A stretch of 53,160 nucleotides of DNA from Candidatus Poribacteria bacterium (GCA_026702755.1 JAPPBX010000124.1:1-53160); one strand, 5' to 3'; numbered from the stretch's first letter, positions 25,261 through 35,168 are shown. Notes: generated from the letters alone by a model not told the origin. Translations and numbers: made by a program.

Positions 25261-25980
25261 ACTATTGGTTTTTCTCTTTGCGAGTCCGAGTGTAATAGCC
25301 TGCTGCGTCCGTTGGACATTCTCAGCGCGTGAACCGGATTTTTGGAAAACGCTACTCGTGCCACCGACTAAAATATCCGCCCCAGCGGATACCATCTTCG
25401 GGATATTTTCAAAACTCACGTTACCATCAACTTCAATGGGTAGGCTAATACCGCGTTTGTCCAAAAAAGTACGACACTCCGCAATTTTCTGGAGGGTCGC
25501 TGGCACGACTTTCTGTCCTGCAAATCCGGGATTCACCGTCATAATGAGCACAAAATCAAGCCGCTCCAAGACATAATGTAACACAGAAAGAGGTGTTGCT
25601 GGATTGAGTGCCGCCCCTGCTTTAATGCCGTGTGCTTGAATAAGAGATAACGTTCTATCAAGATGTGTCGCCGATTCAACATGAACCGCCACCTGCTGAA
25701 CCCCAACCTCTGCGACTGCGTCAACAAAGAAATCGTTATTTTCCACCATGAGGTGAATGTCAAAAGTGCAGTCCGTCTTTGAGCGCAATTGCTGGATAAG
25801 TGCAAGCCCAATCGGCATATTCGGAACGAAATGCGCGTCCATCAAATCAAAATGGAGCATATTAATGCCAGCGGCTTCTAATTCCCGAATATCGGTTTCT
25901 AAGTTGCATAAATCCGCGCACATCACCGATGGCGCGATATGGACGTACGGCTCTAAAGACACCGCATTTACAACAGACAA
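25255..25980 (-). CDS. rpe: Ribulose-phosphate 3-epimerase family protein
   Basis: The protein has 241 residues and is a (beta/alpha)8 barrel. Metal ligands lie in MLHFDLMDAHF and FDIHLMV. The loop MTVNPGFAGQ and the phosphate site (EVDGNVS then VGGTSSVF) match the family. It interconverts ribulose-5-P and xylulose-5-P, but allulose-6-phosphate epimerase (AlsE) belongs to the same fold and the polyol dehydrogenase neighbours leave that open. The frame opens with TTG at 25980, with GGGAAG about 9 bases upstream; no ATG occurs before the first conserved block. Confidence 0.85.
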   Translation of the reverse strand: MSVVNAVSLEPYVHIAPSVMCADLCNLETDIRELEAAGINMLHFDLMDAHFVPNMPIGLALIQQLRSKTDCTFDIHLMVENNDFFVDAVAEVGVQQVAVHVESATHLDRTLSLIQAHGIKAGAALNPATPLSVLHYVLERLDFVLIMTVNPGFAGQKVVPATLQKIAECRTFLDKRGISLPIEVDGNVSFENIPKMVSAGADILVGGTSSVFQKSGSRAENVQRTQQAITLGLAKRKTNSY

Positions 25981-26073
25981 AATAACACTTCCCAGCGTCG
26001 AAATTTCTATATTTTTCCAAGACAGATTTACGTCATGAAACTCTTAATAGTATAGCATAAAACGAAGAATTTG

Positions 26074-27135
26074 TCAAATTTTTGGATGGTGTGCGCGGTT
26101 AGAACGCGACAAAACTTCGCGAAGTTGTGAATCAAGGTCTATGGGAGGATCAAAAGGGATATCAATCGGTTTGCAAGAGATCGTACTCGCATAGATACCC
26201 AAAATCGCGTTGAACTGATGCAACGCCAGTTTCAGATTTGTCCCAACTGGACGGTCATCGTCCTCAATCCAGTCGAACATGGCTTCTGTCAGACGCGCTT
26301 GCGCGAGGTCGTTGTTTTCACGCCATTCATCAGGAGTCGTTTGATGGTTTTCTATTTTTTGTTTGGAAAAGATTTCCCACCCACCGAATTCCTCAAAGAG
26401 AACATGACCATTTTCGCTGTATGCGGCAACACGACAGTGTTTGTAGATAGCTTCGTCGTCTATGATGCGAGGAGACGTAAAACCGGTGTTCCAGAACCCA
26501 TAGACACCATTTTCAAACAGGACCTGGCACGAAGACGCATCCGGGGCTGGATAGGTACTGTCAAGCGACGCAACACCACTCACAGTTCCAAAGACTCTGA
26601 CGATTGGCGAATCGTTATTCAGAGACATCGCCCAATCGATGATGTGCGTACCTTGGGCGGAGAGGTTCATCCCACACGAAAAATCTAAAAGGTGAATGTT
26701 TCCTAATTCACCACTCTGCACTATCTTTTGGCAACTGATAAGTCCGGGGTGCCAGCGGTATTGTTTTCCTACGCCAAATTTCGTAGTCGTTCGCTTTTCC
26801 AATTCGCACAACAAACGCCAATCTTCAACACCACAGGCGACCGGTTTTTCAACAATGCACGCCGGTACGCCAAGTTCCGATACCATCGGCATGAGTTCGC
26901 GCCACTGATCGGGCATCGTAACGAGATGAACCACATCAGGTTGCTCCGTGCGGAGCATCTGTTCGGCATCCGCATAGCCGGTGATACCGAAGGTCTCGGC
27001 GAATTTTTCGCGTCGGGCGACATCGGATCGGTTTGCGCACGCGACCAATTCACCTCGCGAAATCTGTTGATAGGCATTCGCGTGACCGTAGGCTCTACCG
27101 CCACAGCCAATGATCGCACTCCGATATTTCGACAT
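26074..27135 (-). CDS. Gfo/Idh/MocA-family oxidoreductase
   Basis: The protein has 353 residues. The N-terminal Rossmann domain begins SAIIGCGGRAYGHANAY, and the family EKPVA motif (with the Lys used in catalysis) is at about 96-100. The C-terminal alpha/beta domain carries GTHIIDWAMSL, which places a His near the active site. Members oxidise or reduce sugars and inositols with NAD(P). AAGGAAAA lies about 10 bases before the ATG. It is transcribed towards the epimerase gene, and the whole stretch 22417-27135 looks like a sugar-metabolism group. Confidence 0.88.
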   Translation of the reverse strand: MSKYRSAIIGCGGRAYGHANAYQQISRGELVACANRSDVARREKFAETFGITGYADAEQMLRTEQPDVVHLVTMPDQWRELMPMVSELGVPACIVEKPVACGVEDWRLLCELEKRTTTKFGVGKQYRWHPGLISCQKIVQSGELGNIHLLDFSCGMNLSAQGTHIIDWAMSLNNDSPIVRVFGTVSGVASLDSTYPAPDASSCQVLFENGVYGFWNTGFTSPRIIDDEAIYKHCRVAAYSENGHVLFEEFGGWEIFSKQKIENHQTTPDEWRENNDLAQARLTEAMFDWIEDDDRPVGTNLKLALHQFNAILGIYASTISCKPIDIPFDPPIDLDSQLREVLSRSNRAHHPKI

Positions 27136-27321
27136 TTTTCTAATTTTCCTTGCGGTCCGTTCAGGTGGGTTTGAGGTTATCGGTTGATATATTACGGAAT
27201 TAAAATATACACCATCTTACCTTTAAGGTGCCGCAGATGTCAATACAAAAAATATGTGCAGCTTTGTACTAAATCTGATAAAATAACAATAACAAACAAT
27301 TAAGGTAGGAGGTAAACGAAG

Positions 27322-28092
27322 ATGAAAAGGCTAACTGTTTTGATGCTCCTCGTGAGCATTTTTTTCTGTTTTGGCGTTGCTGGCGAACTTCAAAACACAA
27401 ATGCCGAAGCGATCGGCGTATGGCTCTTTGATAAAGGCAATGGCAACAAGGTTAAAGATGCGTCAGGTAATGGACACGACGGCGAAATTATCGGCGAAGT
27501 AGCATGGGTTGATGGAAAATTTGAGAAGGCACTCGAATTTGACGGTGGACATGTCCGTGTGCCACATGAAGATGTCATGAACCTCAGACAGTGGACGATG
27601 ACGGCGTGGATAAAAGTGCCCAAGATTGTTGACCCATACCAAGTGATCGTCGGCAAAGAGACGTGGCCAAACCGAAATTATACGATGTGGATCCGTCCAG
27701 GTGTGATGACATTTGGATTCACACTCCCCGGCGGGGCACAAGATTTGCAAGTAGGTAGCAAAGAGGTAACGGACAATCAATGGCACTTTGTCGCAGGTGT
27801 ATATGACGAGAAGAACCTCATCCCCTACGTCGATGGTGAACAATTCAATCCACGAGGTGCCGCTGGAAAGCCTGCAACGAGTGGCGCGCCTTTGATCATC
27901 GGCGCGCAAGGACCCAACGGAAGAAACGGCCCCTTGAAAGGTATCATTGATGAGGTCGCCGTTTATAACACGGCGTTAGATGAAGACGAAATCACCGAGG
28001 TAATGGAAGGACTCACAAAGCAATTTCAGGCAGTGGAAGCGGCAGGCAAATTAGCCATAACATGGGGATATATTAAAGAAAGTGGCGAATAG
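27322..28092 (+). CDS. Secreted LamG-domain protein
   Basis: The protein has 256 residues. A signal peptide (MKRLTVLMLLVSIFFCFGVAG) is followed by one concanavalin/LamG-type sandwich at about 30-235: GVWLFDKGNGNKVKDASGNG, AWIKVPKIVDPYQVIVGK, NQWHFVAGVYD and GIIDEVAVYNTALDEDEI. LamG domains bind carbohydrates or other ligands outside the cell. TAGGAGG lies 7-8 bases before the ATG, an excellent ribosome-binding site. The short C-terminal tail (after about 235) ends without an anchor. Confidence 0.85.
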   Translation: MKRLTVLMLLVSIFFCFGVAGELQNTNAEAIGVWLFDKGNGNKVKDASGNGHDGEIIGEVAWVDGKFEKALEFDGGHVRVPHEDVMNLRQWTMTAWIKVPKIVDPYQVIVGKETWPNRNYTMWIRPGVMTFGFTLPGGAQDLQVGSKEVTDNQWHFVAGVYDEKNLIPYVDGEQFNPRGAAGKPATSGAPLIIGAQGPNGRNGPLKGIIDEVAVYNTALDEDEITEVMEGLTKQFQAVEAAGKLAITWGYIKESGE

Positions 28093-28110
28093 CCCCACGG
28101 TTGAAAAGCG

Positions 28111-28137
28111 CGCCACAATTTTATAAAAATTGTGGCG
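28111..28137. terminator. Hairpin after the LamG gene
   Basis: CGCCACAATTTT and AAAATTGTGGCG form a perfect 12-bp stem with the loop ATA, 19 bases after the LamG stop codon. No long U run follows, so it may be a terminator or an mRNA-stabilising hairpin. Confidence 0.55.
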
Positions 28138-28364
28138 TTACAAAAATATATGTAAACACAAAGTCCTAATTTTTCGTTTTTACTCAAGATTGCGAATCAT
28201 GCAATTTAGGCATCTATGAAAACGTCAAGATGGTATTGGGATCCACTTGTGCGCAATTCAACCCATAGGCATTGGAATTTGTAAAATATTCTTTTTATAT
28301 CGAAATCATGTGGCAAAACTTATATTTACTTTAAAAATACTAAAAACAATCGAGAATACACGCT

Positions 28365-31300
28365 TTGAAAAACCCTTTGTCAAAATTTGCAGTTTGCCAA
28401 AACCTGCTTTTTAAAATTGGACTTATCCTCATCATTGTAATTTCTTTAACGTCTGACGTTGCCGTAAGTCGTATCGCTGAAGAAGAGACAGAAACCAAAG
28501 ACGAAACGCAAAAAGACTCCACAACCTCTCCCCAACGCGCTATCGTGCCTCCCGATGAACTCGATACACCCTCGGAAAATCAGAACTCTACCGAGTTTGG
28601 ATTGTTCAATCAAAATGTTTTCAACAGAGATAGCGAATCAAAGCATTTCATTTGGCAAGATGAACAGGAACAGAAGGAACAGGTCGAGGTCCCCGATGAG
28701 ACCGAGACGGAAAAAAATCTCCTCATACAACCCTACTTAGATAGCCTGCGGAGATGGCGGAACCCTCCTGAATTAACCGACTTCAGTAAACTTTACAATT
28801 GGAAACCGAAGGCAAAACGCGATGAAAAAGGCATTGCCCTCCCGATGGATTCTAATCTTCGGATAACCGGCTTACAATCCGTAACGGTAGAGGCAAACAA
28901 AACACACTATTTTGGCGAAGGCGATCTGAATCGATACGGTGGGTATGGTTACGGCGGTGGTTACGGGGGCTATTCATCGGGACTTGATTTAGGGCTTACC
29001 TCATCTTACGGCTATGAGGATTTCGGTTATGGCGGCGGCTTCGGTGGCGGATACGGTTCGGGATACGGAAGCAGCTACGGTTCAAGCTACGGTTCGAGTT
29101 ACGGTGGTTATAGCAGCTACGGCAGTGGTGGTGTCCCGCGCGCAACGGGTTTCAACCTACGCCAGATCCAGCAATTCGGTCTTCACGGACGTGTCGGACA
29201 ACAGGTGCATATCGCAGTAGATTATAGTGCTGGTGGCAGTAGCTTCGGCAGCGGCGGATTTGGCGGTGGATACGGCGGCTACGGTGGTGGCTATGGCGGC
29301 GGCTATGGTCTCGGCGGTACGAAGGAACAGAAAATTAAAATCTGGTATGAAGGTAAACCGGGGCAAATCATAAAAACCCTCTCCTTCGGTGACATCACAC
29401 TCAGCTTGCCGAACACCCGTTTTTTAAATATCAACCGAAATCTGTTCGGACTTGAAGGGGTCTTTGAATGGAAGAACGCGCGTTTTACTTCCTTCCTATC
29501 TCGAAGTAAGGGAATACGTGAGGTGCGCACCTTCCGCGGGCAGTCTCGGCGTGCTGGCGGCTACGGTTATGGACCGCGTGGGAATCAGATACCAGATGCC
29601 AACTACATCAAAAATCGGTACTACCTCATTCACAAAGGTGAAAATGGCTTACTACAGAAAGCATTACTCCCCATCAAACCGAGAAGTGAGCAAATCTACA
29701 TTGACGATGGTGTCGTAGGAAACAACCAAGGGGGTCAACGAACGAGTCAAGGATATTTCAATCTGCAATTTGCTGGTCAGGACTACAATATCGACTACGA
29801 GACCGGTGAAATAGAATTCCTTTCCCCGATCTCCGCAAATTATACGATTGTCGTTGCGTATGAATATTTAGGGGGTGATGGTGGCACCGTCGGCAATCCG
29901 GAGGAAGTCTTCGTCGATGAAAACCAAGACGGAACAATTGACGAGGAAGGTGAGGAGATCGGCTACATCGTGCTAAAAGAGAAGGGGTTTCGTGGCACGG
30001 AGGCAACGCACGTCTACTTTCTCGGCAATCGCAATATCAACCCTCGCGATTTCCAACTCTCACTTCTTAGAGAAGGACAAAGCGAAACTTTCCAGACGAA
30101 CACTGGTTCCGTCCCCTACATCGAAATCTTCGGTTTGGATCAAAACGGCGATGGCAACGTCGATGCACAGTTTATAGACTACGACAGAGGTTTACTCCGT
30201 TTCCCGACAACACACGGGAGACATCCATTTCAGATCACAGAGGAAAGCCATCCATATTACGCTTACCGTGACGCGATCAACAACAATGCTCTCTATCTTG
30301 AAGGCGGTACACGGACGGATGCCCAAATCTATACGATTATAGCCGACTACGCATATCAATCGGAGACGTACAATGTAGGTTTGTTTGTAATTCCAAACAG
30401 TGAAGAGGTCAGATTGAACGGTCAACTCCTGACGCGCGATACCGACTATATGATGCTTTATGAGGTCGGTACCATCCGCTTCTTCAGGCAACTTGACGAG
30501 TTTGATGAGATTGTCGTGGAATTTGAAAAGAGCCCTTTCGGCGGTTCATCGCAACAAGCGATCGCCGGGGTCTGGCTGGAATATACACATAAACCGAAAC
30601 CTAAATCAGAGAGAGAACAGAGCCTTGAGGATAGATTCGATCGGCTCGGTGGCATCCAAGGGATGGAATCCGATCTGCTCGGTGAAGGGAGAGACGCTTT
30701 CGGCGGAGGACTGTCGGGTGGGCTGCAAGGAAGGAGAGGTGGTTTGGGGGGTTTCGGGAGAAGTTCTGGATTTGGCAGGGGTTCCAGCGGCGGATTTGGC
30801 GGTGGTGGGTTTGGCAGCAGCTACGGCGGTTATGGTAGTCTCGGTGGTAGATCACGGAGTTACTACGGCGGTTACGGGGGCGGGATGAACTATTTCAACC
30901 CGGTCTTTCAAAAGGGATTTATGATTTCAACGGGTTATATTTTGAATACTGGGCAGAAACCGGCAGAGATACCAGACGTAAACGGGGTTCCAAACCGTTT
31001 GCAAGCCGTCAATATGAACACGAGTTTTGGTAGGGAATTTAACGTTGCCGGCATCTTAAACCTGTTGCCCTTTGTTAACATGAGGAATCTTCCTCTCTCA
31101 CTTGACTTCAGTGGAGAAGCAGCGTATTCACACAACAACCCAAATAGCATCGGCGTTGCCCTCATTGACAGCATGGAAGGAGCAAAGGAAGCAACGACGG
31201 TACCGACATTAAAATACAACTGGAAACCCAGCAGCGTGCCATATCTACAGGAAAATAGCAACGCAATCACCGAAGGGGACGCTTACCGTATTATACCGAC

Positions 31301-34300
31301 CGACGAAAATAGAGCGATCTTTAAGGTTCTACTGAAAGATAAAGAGGAATCGGAAGCACGGGGAAATTACATGCGGAACCGAGATGTTCCTGCCTCGTCA
31401 ATTCAACCGCTTTCCCTCTCAACTGAAGAACGCCTCATTATGGAACTCGGCTATAATTTCACAGATATCGTCGCAGAATGGGGTGGCTTTTCAAACGGCA
31501 TATCAGCCTCTGGAGCAGACTATTCGGAACGCAGCTTCCTTGAAATCTGGATGCGTGTACAAGGTGACGATGATGTGACGTTACATCTGAATCTCGGTAT
31601 CGTAAATGAAGACGTAGATAACGACCAGCGATTGGACAGCGAAGACCTCCCAAACACTTTAGTAGATACAAATGGCGACGGAAGCGTTGATGCCCTGGAT
31701 TTGGACTTGGAGAACCTTTCAGACACCGATCGCTATCGTGGGAACGGTGCCCTTGATACAGGCGAGGACGTAGGATGGAGTTATGACGGTCCGCTTGAAA
31801 GAACACCTATCGGTACGAATAACCAGATTCTGGATAGCGAAGATCTCAACGGGGACGGTGTCCTTGACCGCATAGATGCATATTTTGAGGTTTCAATACC
31901 ACTGAATGAAATTCCGAACGAATGGGTTAAAAGCAAAAACGCAAACGGTTGGATGTTTCTTAGTATTCCGCTCTCTAAACTTACACCAGCAGGTTCTCGC
32001 CCACCAAGTCTCGTTTTTGTACAACACTTCCGGTTTTGGCTAAGCAAAAACGCACCCGGTAACGTAGACGGTACGTTGCAGTGGGCATCCATTGAAATTG
32101 TTGGAAACAAATGGCAACAGGGGATTATAACTCGTACAGGTCCCGAATTAACGCCAGATATCGAGTCCATAATTAGCAACCCCGAATTCGCTGCGACTGG
32201 AGAAACCTTGTCAACAAGCACAATTGTGGAAGACACACTCGAAAGGTTCGTCGTCGGCACAAGGGACAACTTCAGTTATGACGCTTATCAAAGCGCGTAT
32301 TTAGATATTGAAGATAATGAACTCTTCAAAAAATTACACCCATTCACAGCCACCTCACTGGGTTTTCAAACACAACAGCAACGCGAACAAACGCTTAGCC
32401 TCGAATACTACCTTTTTCCCGGTTCCTACGGTGTCACCTCTAAGCAGCTGAAAGGTTTAACACAAAGCGAAGGGCAGGACTTCAGCAAACACGACACCTT
32501 GCGATTCTGGCTTTACGGCGACAAAAGCGATACAACCTTCGTTTTACAACTCGCACCGACTGTCCGTACCGGCTATCGCAGTTCCTTTTACAGTTCAGAT
32601 CCGTTCATCAATCAGACTGAGGAAGAAAAGGTCAATGTTTTCGAGAATCTAACGGATTACTATGAATATACGGTGCCGATCGATTTTGAGGGGTGGAAGT
32701 TGATTGAAATTGATTTACGTGACCAGCGTAGAAACGCGTATCCAGATGTAGATGCCAGCAATCAGCCTTCGGCAGTCAGTCAAGAGCAGTTTGTAGAAAC
32801 CGAAAGTGATACGCAACCCGCGGACCCCGACAACCAACAACTGACAACTGACGACTCTAACGCTCCAGATGGACAACCCGACGGCTTCATAGTCAGAGGT
32901 AGAAATAGTACTCGACTCTCCATTAAAAACATCGGTGGCATCCTATTAGGTATCCGTAACGACACGGGACGCGAGATCAGTGGTGAGATATGGGTCAATG
33001 AGATCCATCTCGGTGATCCGCTCGTTCGCGCTGGCTGGGCACGCCGTGGAGATCTATCCCTGTCTCTTGGTCGTATCGCTAAATTACGCGGTGGTTACGC
33101 GAGTCAAGACAAAGACTTTGAAAGCGGTGCGGGCGAAGTCGGTAGGCAACGGCTCTCTTCACGGGGGTACAGCACCACAAACGATGACTTCAATATTGAT
33201 GCAGACGTCACCTTGTTCCCGTGGCTGCCGATTCGATACGGCATTCGGCGGCAGAACACCGAAACCGAAAGTCAGCGCGGGAGTTACAGCAGTTTCCAGA
33301 GCGGGAAAAGTGAAATCCGCACCCGAGATTTCTCCGTCCAATTTAACCAAAACCCCTATCCCAACCTCGGCTTTGCGTACAACTACCAAGACTTTTGGAA
33401 CGAACGGCAAGGGACACAAATTAGCCATCTCTATACCGGCAGCTTCCGATACGAACTCGGTTCAAAACTCGGTGTCAACGCTCAGTATCGGCACGAAGAC
33501 TTGCTCGCAAAGCCCGAAACTGCAACAGATACATCTTCGACTTCGACCTCCTATTATGGTTACGGCTACGGCAGAAATCGGGACGAAAAAACGGATAGTG
33601 GCACAATAACATTCAATATCAACCCAACGAATATCTTCAGTCTGAGTCCGAGTTATGATATCCGTCGGACACTTGAAAGACGGGAAGAGCAAAATCAGCG
33701 CACAAGTTTTGTAAGCAACGTAGCGACAGAACCCGAAACTCCCGAAGAAGAATCTGCCGAAGAGATCAAATGGTCAATCGCCGAGCGAGAACACCGCCTG
33801 TCTCTGACACCACGCTTGAATCGGGACCTACTTGGTATGCGCCCTACTGTAACAAGCCGTATGAGTTTCCGTGAAAATTGGTTCAGGGAGCAAAAAAATG
33901 CCTATCTCAACGGAAACGTCAGTGTCGGTGTGAATCTCCGTATCCAAAAATGGTTCGAGTGGCTCTTTAAAAAAGAAACGCCGGAAACCGAAAGCCAATC
34001 AAACGGATCTCAAGATGGAACATCACCACCTCGTAGGGGCGAGGTAACCTCGCCCTCAGAACCCTTGGAAGATGACCCAGATACGGAAACAATTGAGCAA
34101 TTGCGAGCGAACGGTATCGACGAGACACAAATCCAAGAATTAGAGGAAAACCGCGGTGATTGGATTGAACGCGATAAAATAGCAGTCAGCAGTCAGCAGT
34201 CAGCAGTCAGCAATCAGGAAAAAGAAGGTTATGATGAATCAAGAACCCCTTCCGTAATGGGTGATAGCGGAGAGCCGACGGTTTCCGACAGCCAATACAA

Positions 34301-35135
34301 GGAGGGGATTCTACATCGAATCGTGAAAAGCTTTACCGTTAGCACTAACGCAAATTTCACTGCTACTGAATCCTATCGCGATCTCGCATCTGGGCTGTCA
34401 GCGTTAGAAATTTGGTCGCTTGAACAAGACGCGCAGGAACGAACAAACTCCCGACGCAGCAATCGCTACACACTACGCAGTTCAGTAGATCCATGGAGTT
34501 GGGCATCTCTCGGTACGAATTTCAGTACTTCTGATAACTTTCGGAAAAGTTCAGGGACGACCTACACACAACACGCCGAATCGTATGAAACCGACCTAAA
34601 ACTGAAAATTCAGGAAACCTCCAGTCTTCAACTCCGCTATAGTTTTACAAAGCGAGACAACACGACGTTGGATGCCACCCTCAGCGACAGTAAGGCACAC
34701 ATTCCGTCCCTGAGTTGGATACAGACATGGGGTAAAGAGACTCGGACAGCCTTGGGGATACGGACAACACTCCGAGATCAGCAGCGAAGCGGCATTCGGG
34801 CGAATGCGCTGATTATCACACCGAATCTGAGCATTGACTATCGCTACCGTACAGAGAACGGTATACGGGTGCCATTTTTCGGTAGAATCCCTCTGAAACA
34901 CGATTTAGAACTGACAAATACCCTTTCCTGGGCCATCCGCAGAGAGCACTTTGGTGCAAACCGTGAGGAGCGTTCCGAGCGTTACGAGACGACTTTACGT
35001 GTCGGTTACAAAATCAGCACGCATATCACAGCAAATTTCCACCTCGGCCTGAGCTACAACCACGACAGGGTTGAAGAAGGCAGAGACTTCCTTTCCATCG
35101 CAAGCGCGCTGACCGTCCGCGGCGAGATTCAGTAA
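28365..35135 (+). CDS. SprA-like giant outer-membrane protein
   Basis: The protein has 2256 residues, with an N-terminal hydrophobic segment at 13-35. Several blocks match the SprA/Sov protein that forms the type IX secretion translocon of Bacteroidetes: GRVGQQVHIAVDYS (275-288), KIKIWYEG leading to SFGDITLSLPN, IDYETGEIEFLSPI, a SGEAAYSHNNPN block just before IDSMEGA (about 934, the place of the SprA DFEG motif), and EIWVNEIHLGDP. The final ~600 residues are rich in alternating strands, as in a beta barrel. Gly/Tyr-rich inserts (189-258, 289-318, about 780-840) are not typical. Two repeat-derived stretches sit at about 1465-1497 and 1938-1952. The start is TTG at 28365, with no clear ribosome-binding site. 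No other T9SS gene lies in this window. Confidence 0.75.
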   Translation: MKNPLSKFAVCQNLLFKIGLILIIVISLTSDVAVSRIAEEETETKDETQKDSTTSPQRAIVPPDELDTPSENQNSTEFGLFNQNVFNRDSESKHFIWQDEQEQKEQVEVPDETETEKNLLIQPYLDSLRRWRNPPELTDFSKLYNWKPKAKRDEKGIALPMDSNLRITGLQSVTVEANKTHYFGEGDLNRYGGYGYGGGYGGYSSGLDLGLTSSYGYEDFGYGGGFGGGYGSGYGSSYGSSYGSSYGGYSSYGSGGVPRATGFNLRQIQQFGLHGRVGQQVHIAVDYSAGGSSFGSGGFGGGYGGYGGGYGGGYGLGGTKEQKIKIWYEGKPGQIIKTLSFGDITLSLPNTRFLNINRNLFGLEGVFEWKNARFTSFLSRSKGIREVRTFRGQSRRAGGYGYGPRGNQIPDANYIKNRYYLIHKGENGLLQKALLPIKPRSEQIYIDDGVVGNNQGGQRTSQGYFNLQFAGQDYNIDYETGEIEFLSPISANYTIVVAYEYLGGDGGTVGNPEEVFVDENQDGTIDEEGEEIGYIVLKEKGFRGTEATHVYFLGNRNINPRDFQLSLLREGQSETFQTNTGSVPYIEIFGLDQNGDGNVDAQFIDYDRGLLRFPTTHGRHPFQITEESHPYYAYRDAINNNALYLEGGTRTDAQIYTIIADYAYQSETYNVGLFVIPNSEEVRLNGQLLTRDTDYMMLYEVGTIRFFRQLDEFDEIVVEFEKSPFGGSSQQAIAGVWLEYTHKPKPKSEREQSLEDRFDRLGGIQGMESDLLGEGRDAFGGGLSGGLQGRRGGLGGFGRSSGFGRGSSGGFGGGGFGSSYGGYGSLGGRSRSYYGGYGGGMNYFNPVFQKGFMISTGYILNTGQKPAEIPDVNGVPNRLQAVNMNTSFGREFNVAGILNLLPFVNMRNLPLSLDFSGEAAYSHNNPNSIGVALIDSMEGAKEATTVPTLKYNWKPSSVPYLQENSNAITEGDAYRIIPTDENRAIFKVLLKDKEESEARGNYMRNRDVPASSIQPLSLSTEERLIMELGYNFTDIVAEWGGFSNGISASGADYSERSFLEIWMRVQGDDDVTLHLNLGIVNEDVDNDQRLDSEDLPNTLVDTNGDGSVDALDLDLENLSDTDRYRGNGALDTGEDVGWSYDGPLERTPIGTNNQILDSEDLNGDGVLDRIDAYFEVSIPLNEIPNEWVKSKNANGWMFLSIPLSKLTPAGSRPPSLVFVQHFRFWLSKNAPGNVDGTLQWASIEIVGNKWQQGIITRTGPELTPDIESIISNPEFAATGETLSTSTIVEDTLERFVVGTRDNFSYDAYQSAYLDIEDNELFKKLHPFTATSLGFQTQQQREQTLSLEYYLFPGSYGVTSKQLKGLTQSEGQDFSKHDTLRFWLYGDKSDTTFVLQLAPTVRTGYRSSFYSSDPFINQTEEEKVNVFENLTDYYEYTVPIDFEGWKLIEIDLRDQRRNAYPDVDASNQPSAVSQEQFVETESDTQPADPDNQQLTTDDSNAPDGQPDGFIVRGRNSTRLSIKNIGGILLGIRNDTGREISGEIWVNEIHLGDPLVRAGWARRGDLSLSLGRIAKLRGGYASQDKDFESGAGEVGRQRLSSRGYSTTNDDFNIDADVTLFPWLPIRYGIRRQNTETESQRGSYSSFQSGKSEIRTRDFSVQFNQNPYPNLGFAYNYQDFWNERQGTQISHLYTGSFRYELGSKLGVNAQYRHEDLLAKPETATDTSSTSTSYYGYGYGRNRDEKTDSGTITFNINPTNIFSLSPSYDIRRTLERREEQNQRTSFVSNVATEPETPEEESAEEIKWSIAEREHRLSLTPRLNRDLLGMRPTVTSRMSFRENWFREQKNAYLNGNVSVGVNLRIQKWFEWLFKKETPETESQSNGSQDGTSPPRRGEVTSPSEPLEDDPDTETIEQLRANGIDETQIQELEENRGDWIERDKIAVSSQQSAVSNQEKEGYDESRTPSVMGDSGEPTVSDSQYKEGILHRIVKSFTVSTNANFTATESYRDLASGLSALEIWSLEQDAQERTNSRRSNRYTLRSSVDPWSWASLGTNFSTSDNFRKSSGTTYTQHAESYETDLKLKIQETSSLQLRYSFTKRDNTTLDATLSDSKAHIPSLSWIQTWGKETRTALGIRTTLRDQQRSGIRANALIITPNLSIDYRYRTENGIRVPFFGRIPLKHDLELTNTLSWAIRREHFGANREERSERYETTLRVGYKISTHITANFHLGLSYNHDRVEEGRDFLSIASALTVRGEIQ
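32757..32851 (+). repeat. Dispersed repeat inserted in frame within the SprA-like gene
   Basis: The coding sequence contains ATCAGCCTTCGGCAGTCAGT and later CAACTGACAACTGACGACTC, which match intergenic repeats of the CAGTTATC type at 19860-20054. The stretch encodes a hydrophilic segment with no counterpart in SprA-like proteins (for example NQQLTTDDS). Confidence 0.6.
34037..34055. repeat. Palindromic repeat within the SprA-like coding region
   Basis: GGGCGAGGTAACCTCGCCC is a near-perfect palindrome with 9-bp arms. It encodes part of a low-complexity Pro/Arg/Ser loop in the SprA-like protein. Confidence 0.6.
34181..34215. repeat. Tandem 7-bp repeat in the SprA-like coding region
   Basis: AGCAGTC is repeated four times, followed by AGCAATC. 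Because the unit is 7 bp, the reading frame cycles and the encoded peptide repeats as AVSSQQS/AVSNQ. All frames stay open. Confidence 0.8.
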
Positions 35136-35168
35136 CTCTTGACCCTTGCGCCATCTTCTGATATACTA

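Noticed and set aside
30460-30888. 142-residue overlapping frame inside the SprA-like gene
   Set aside because: It arises from the repetitive, Gly-rich coding region in another frame; the SprA-like frame has the conserved blocks.
34181-34215. Possible CRISPR-like or recombination array
   Set aside because: The units are 7 bp without spacers and lie in a coding region; it is a simple tandem repeat.
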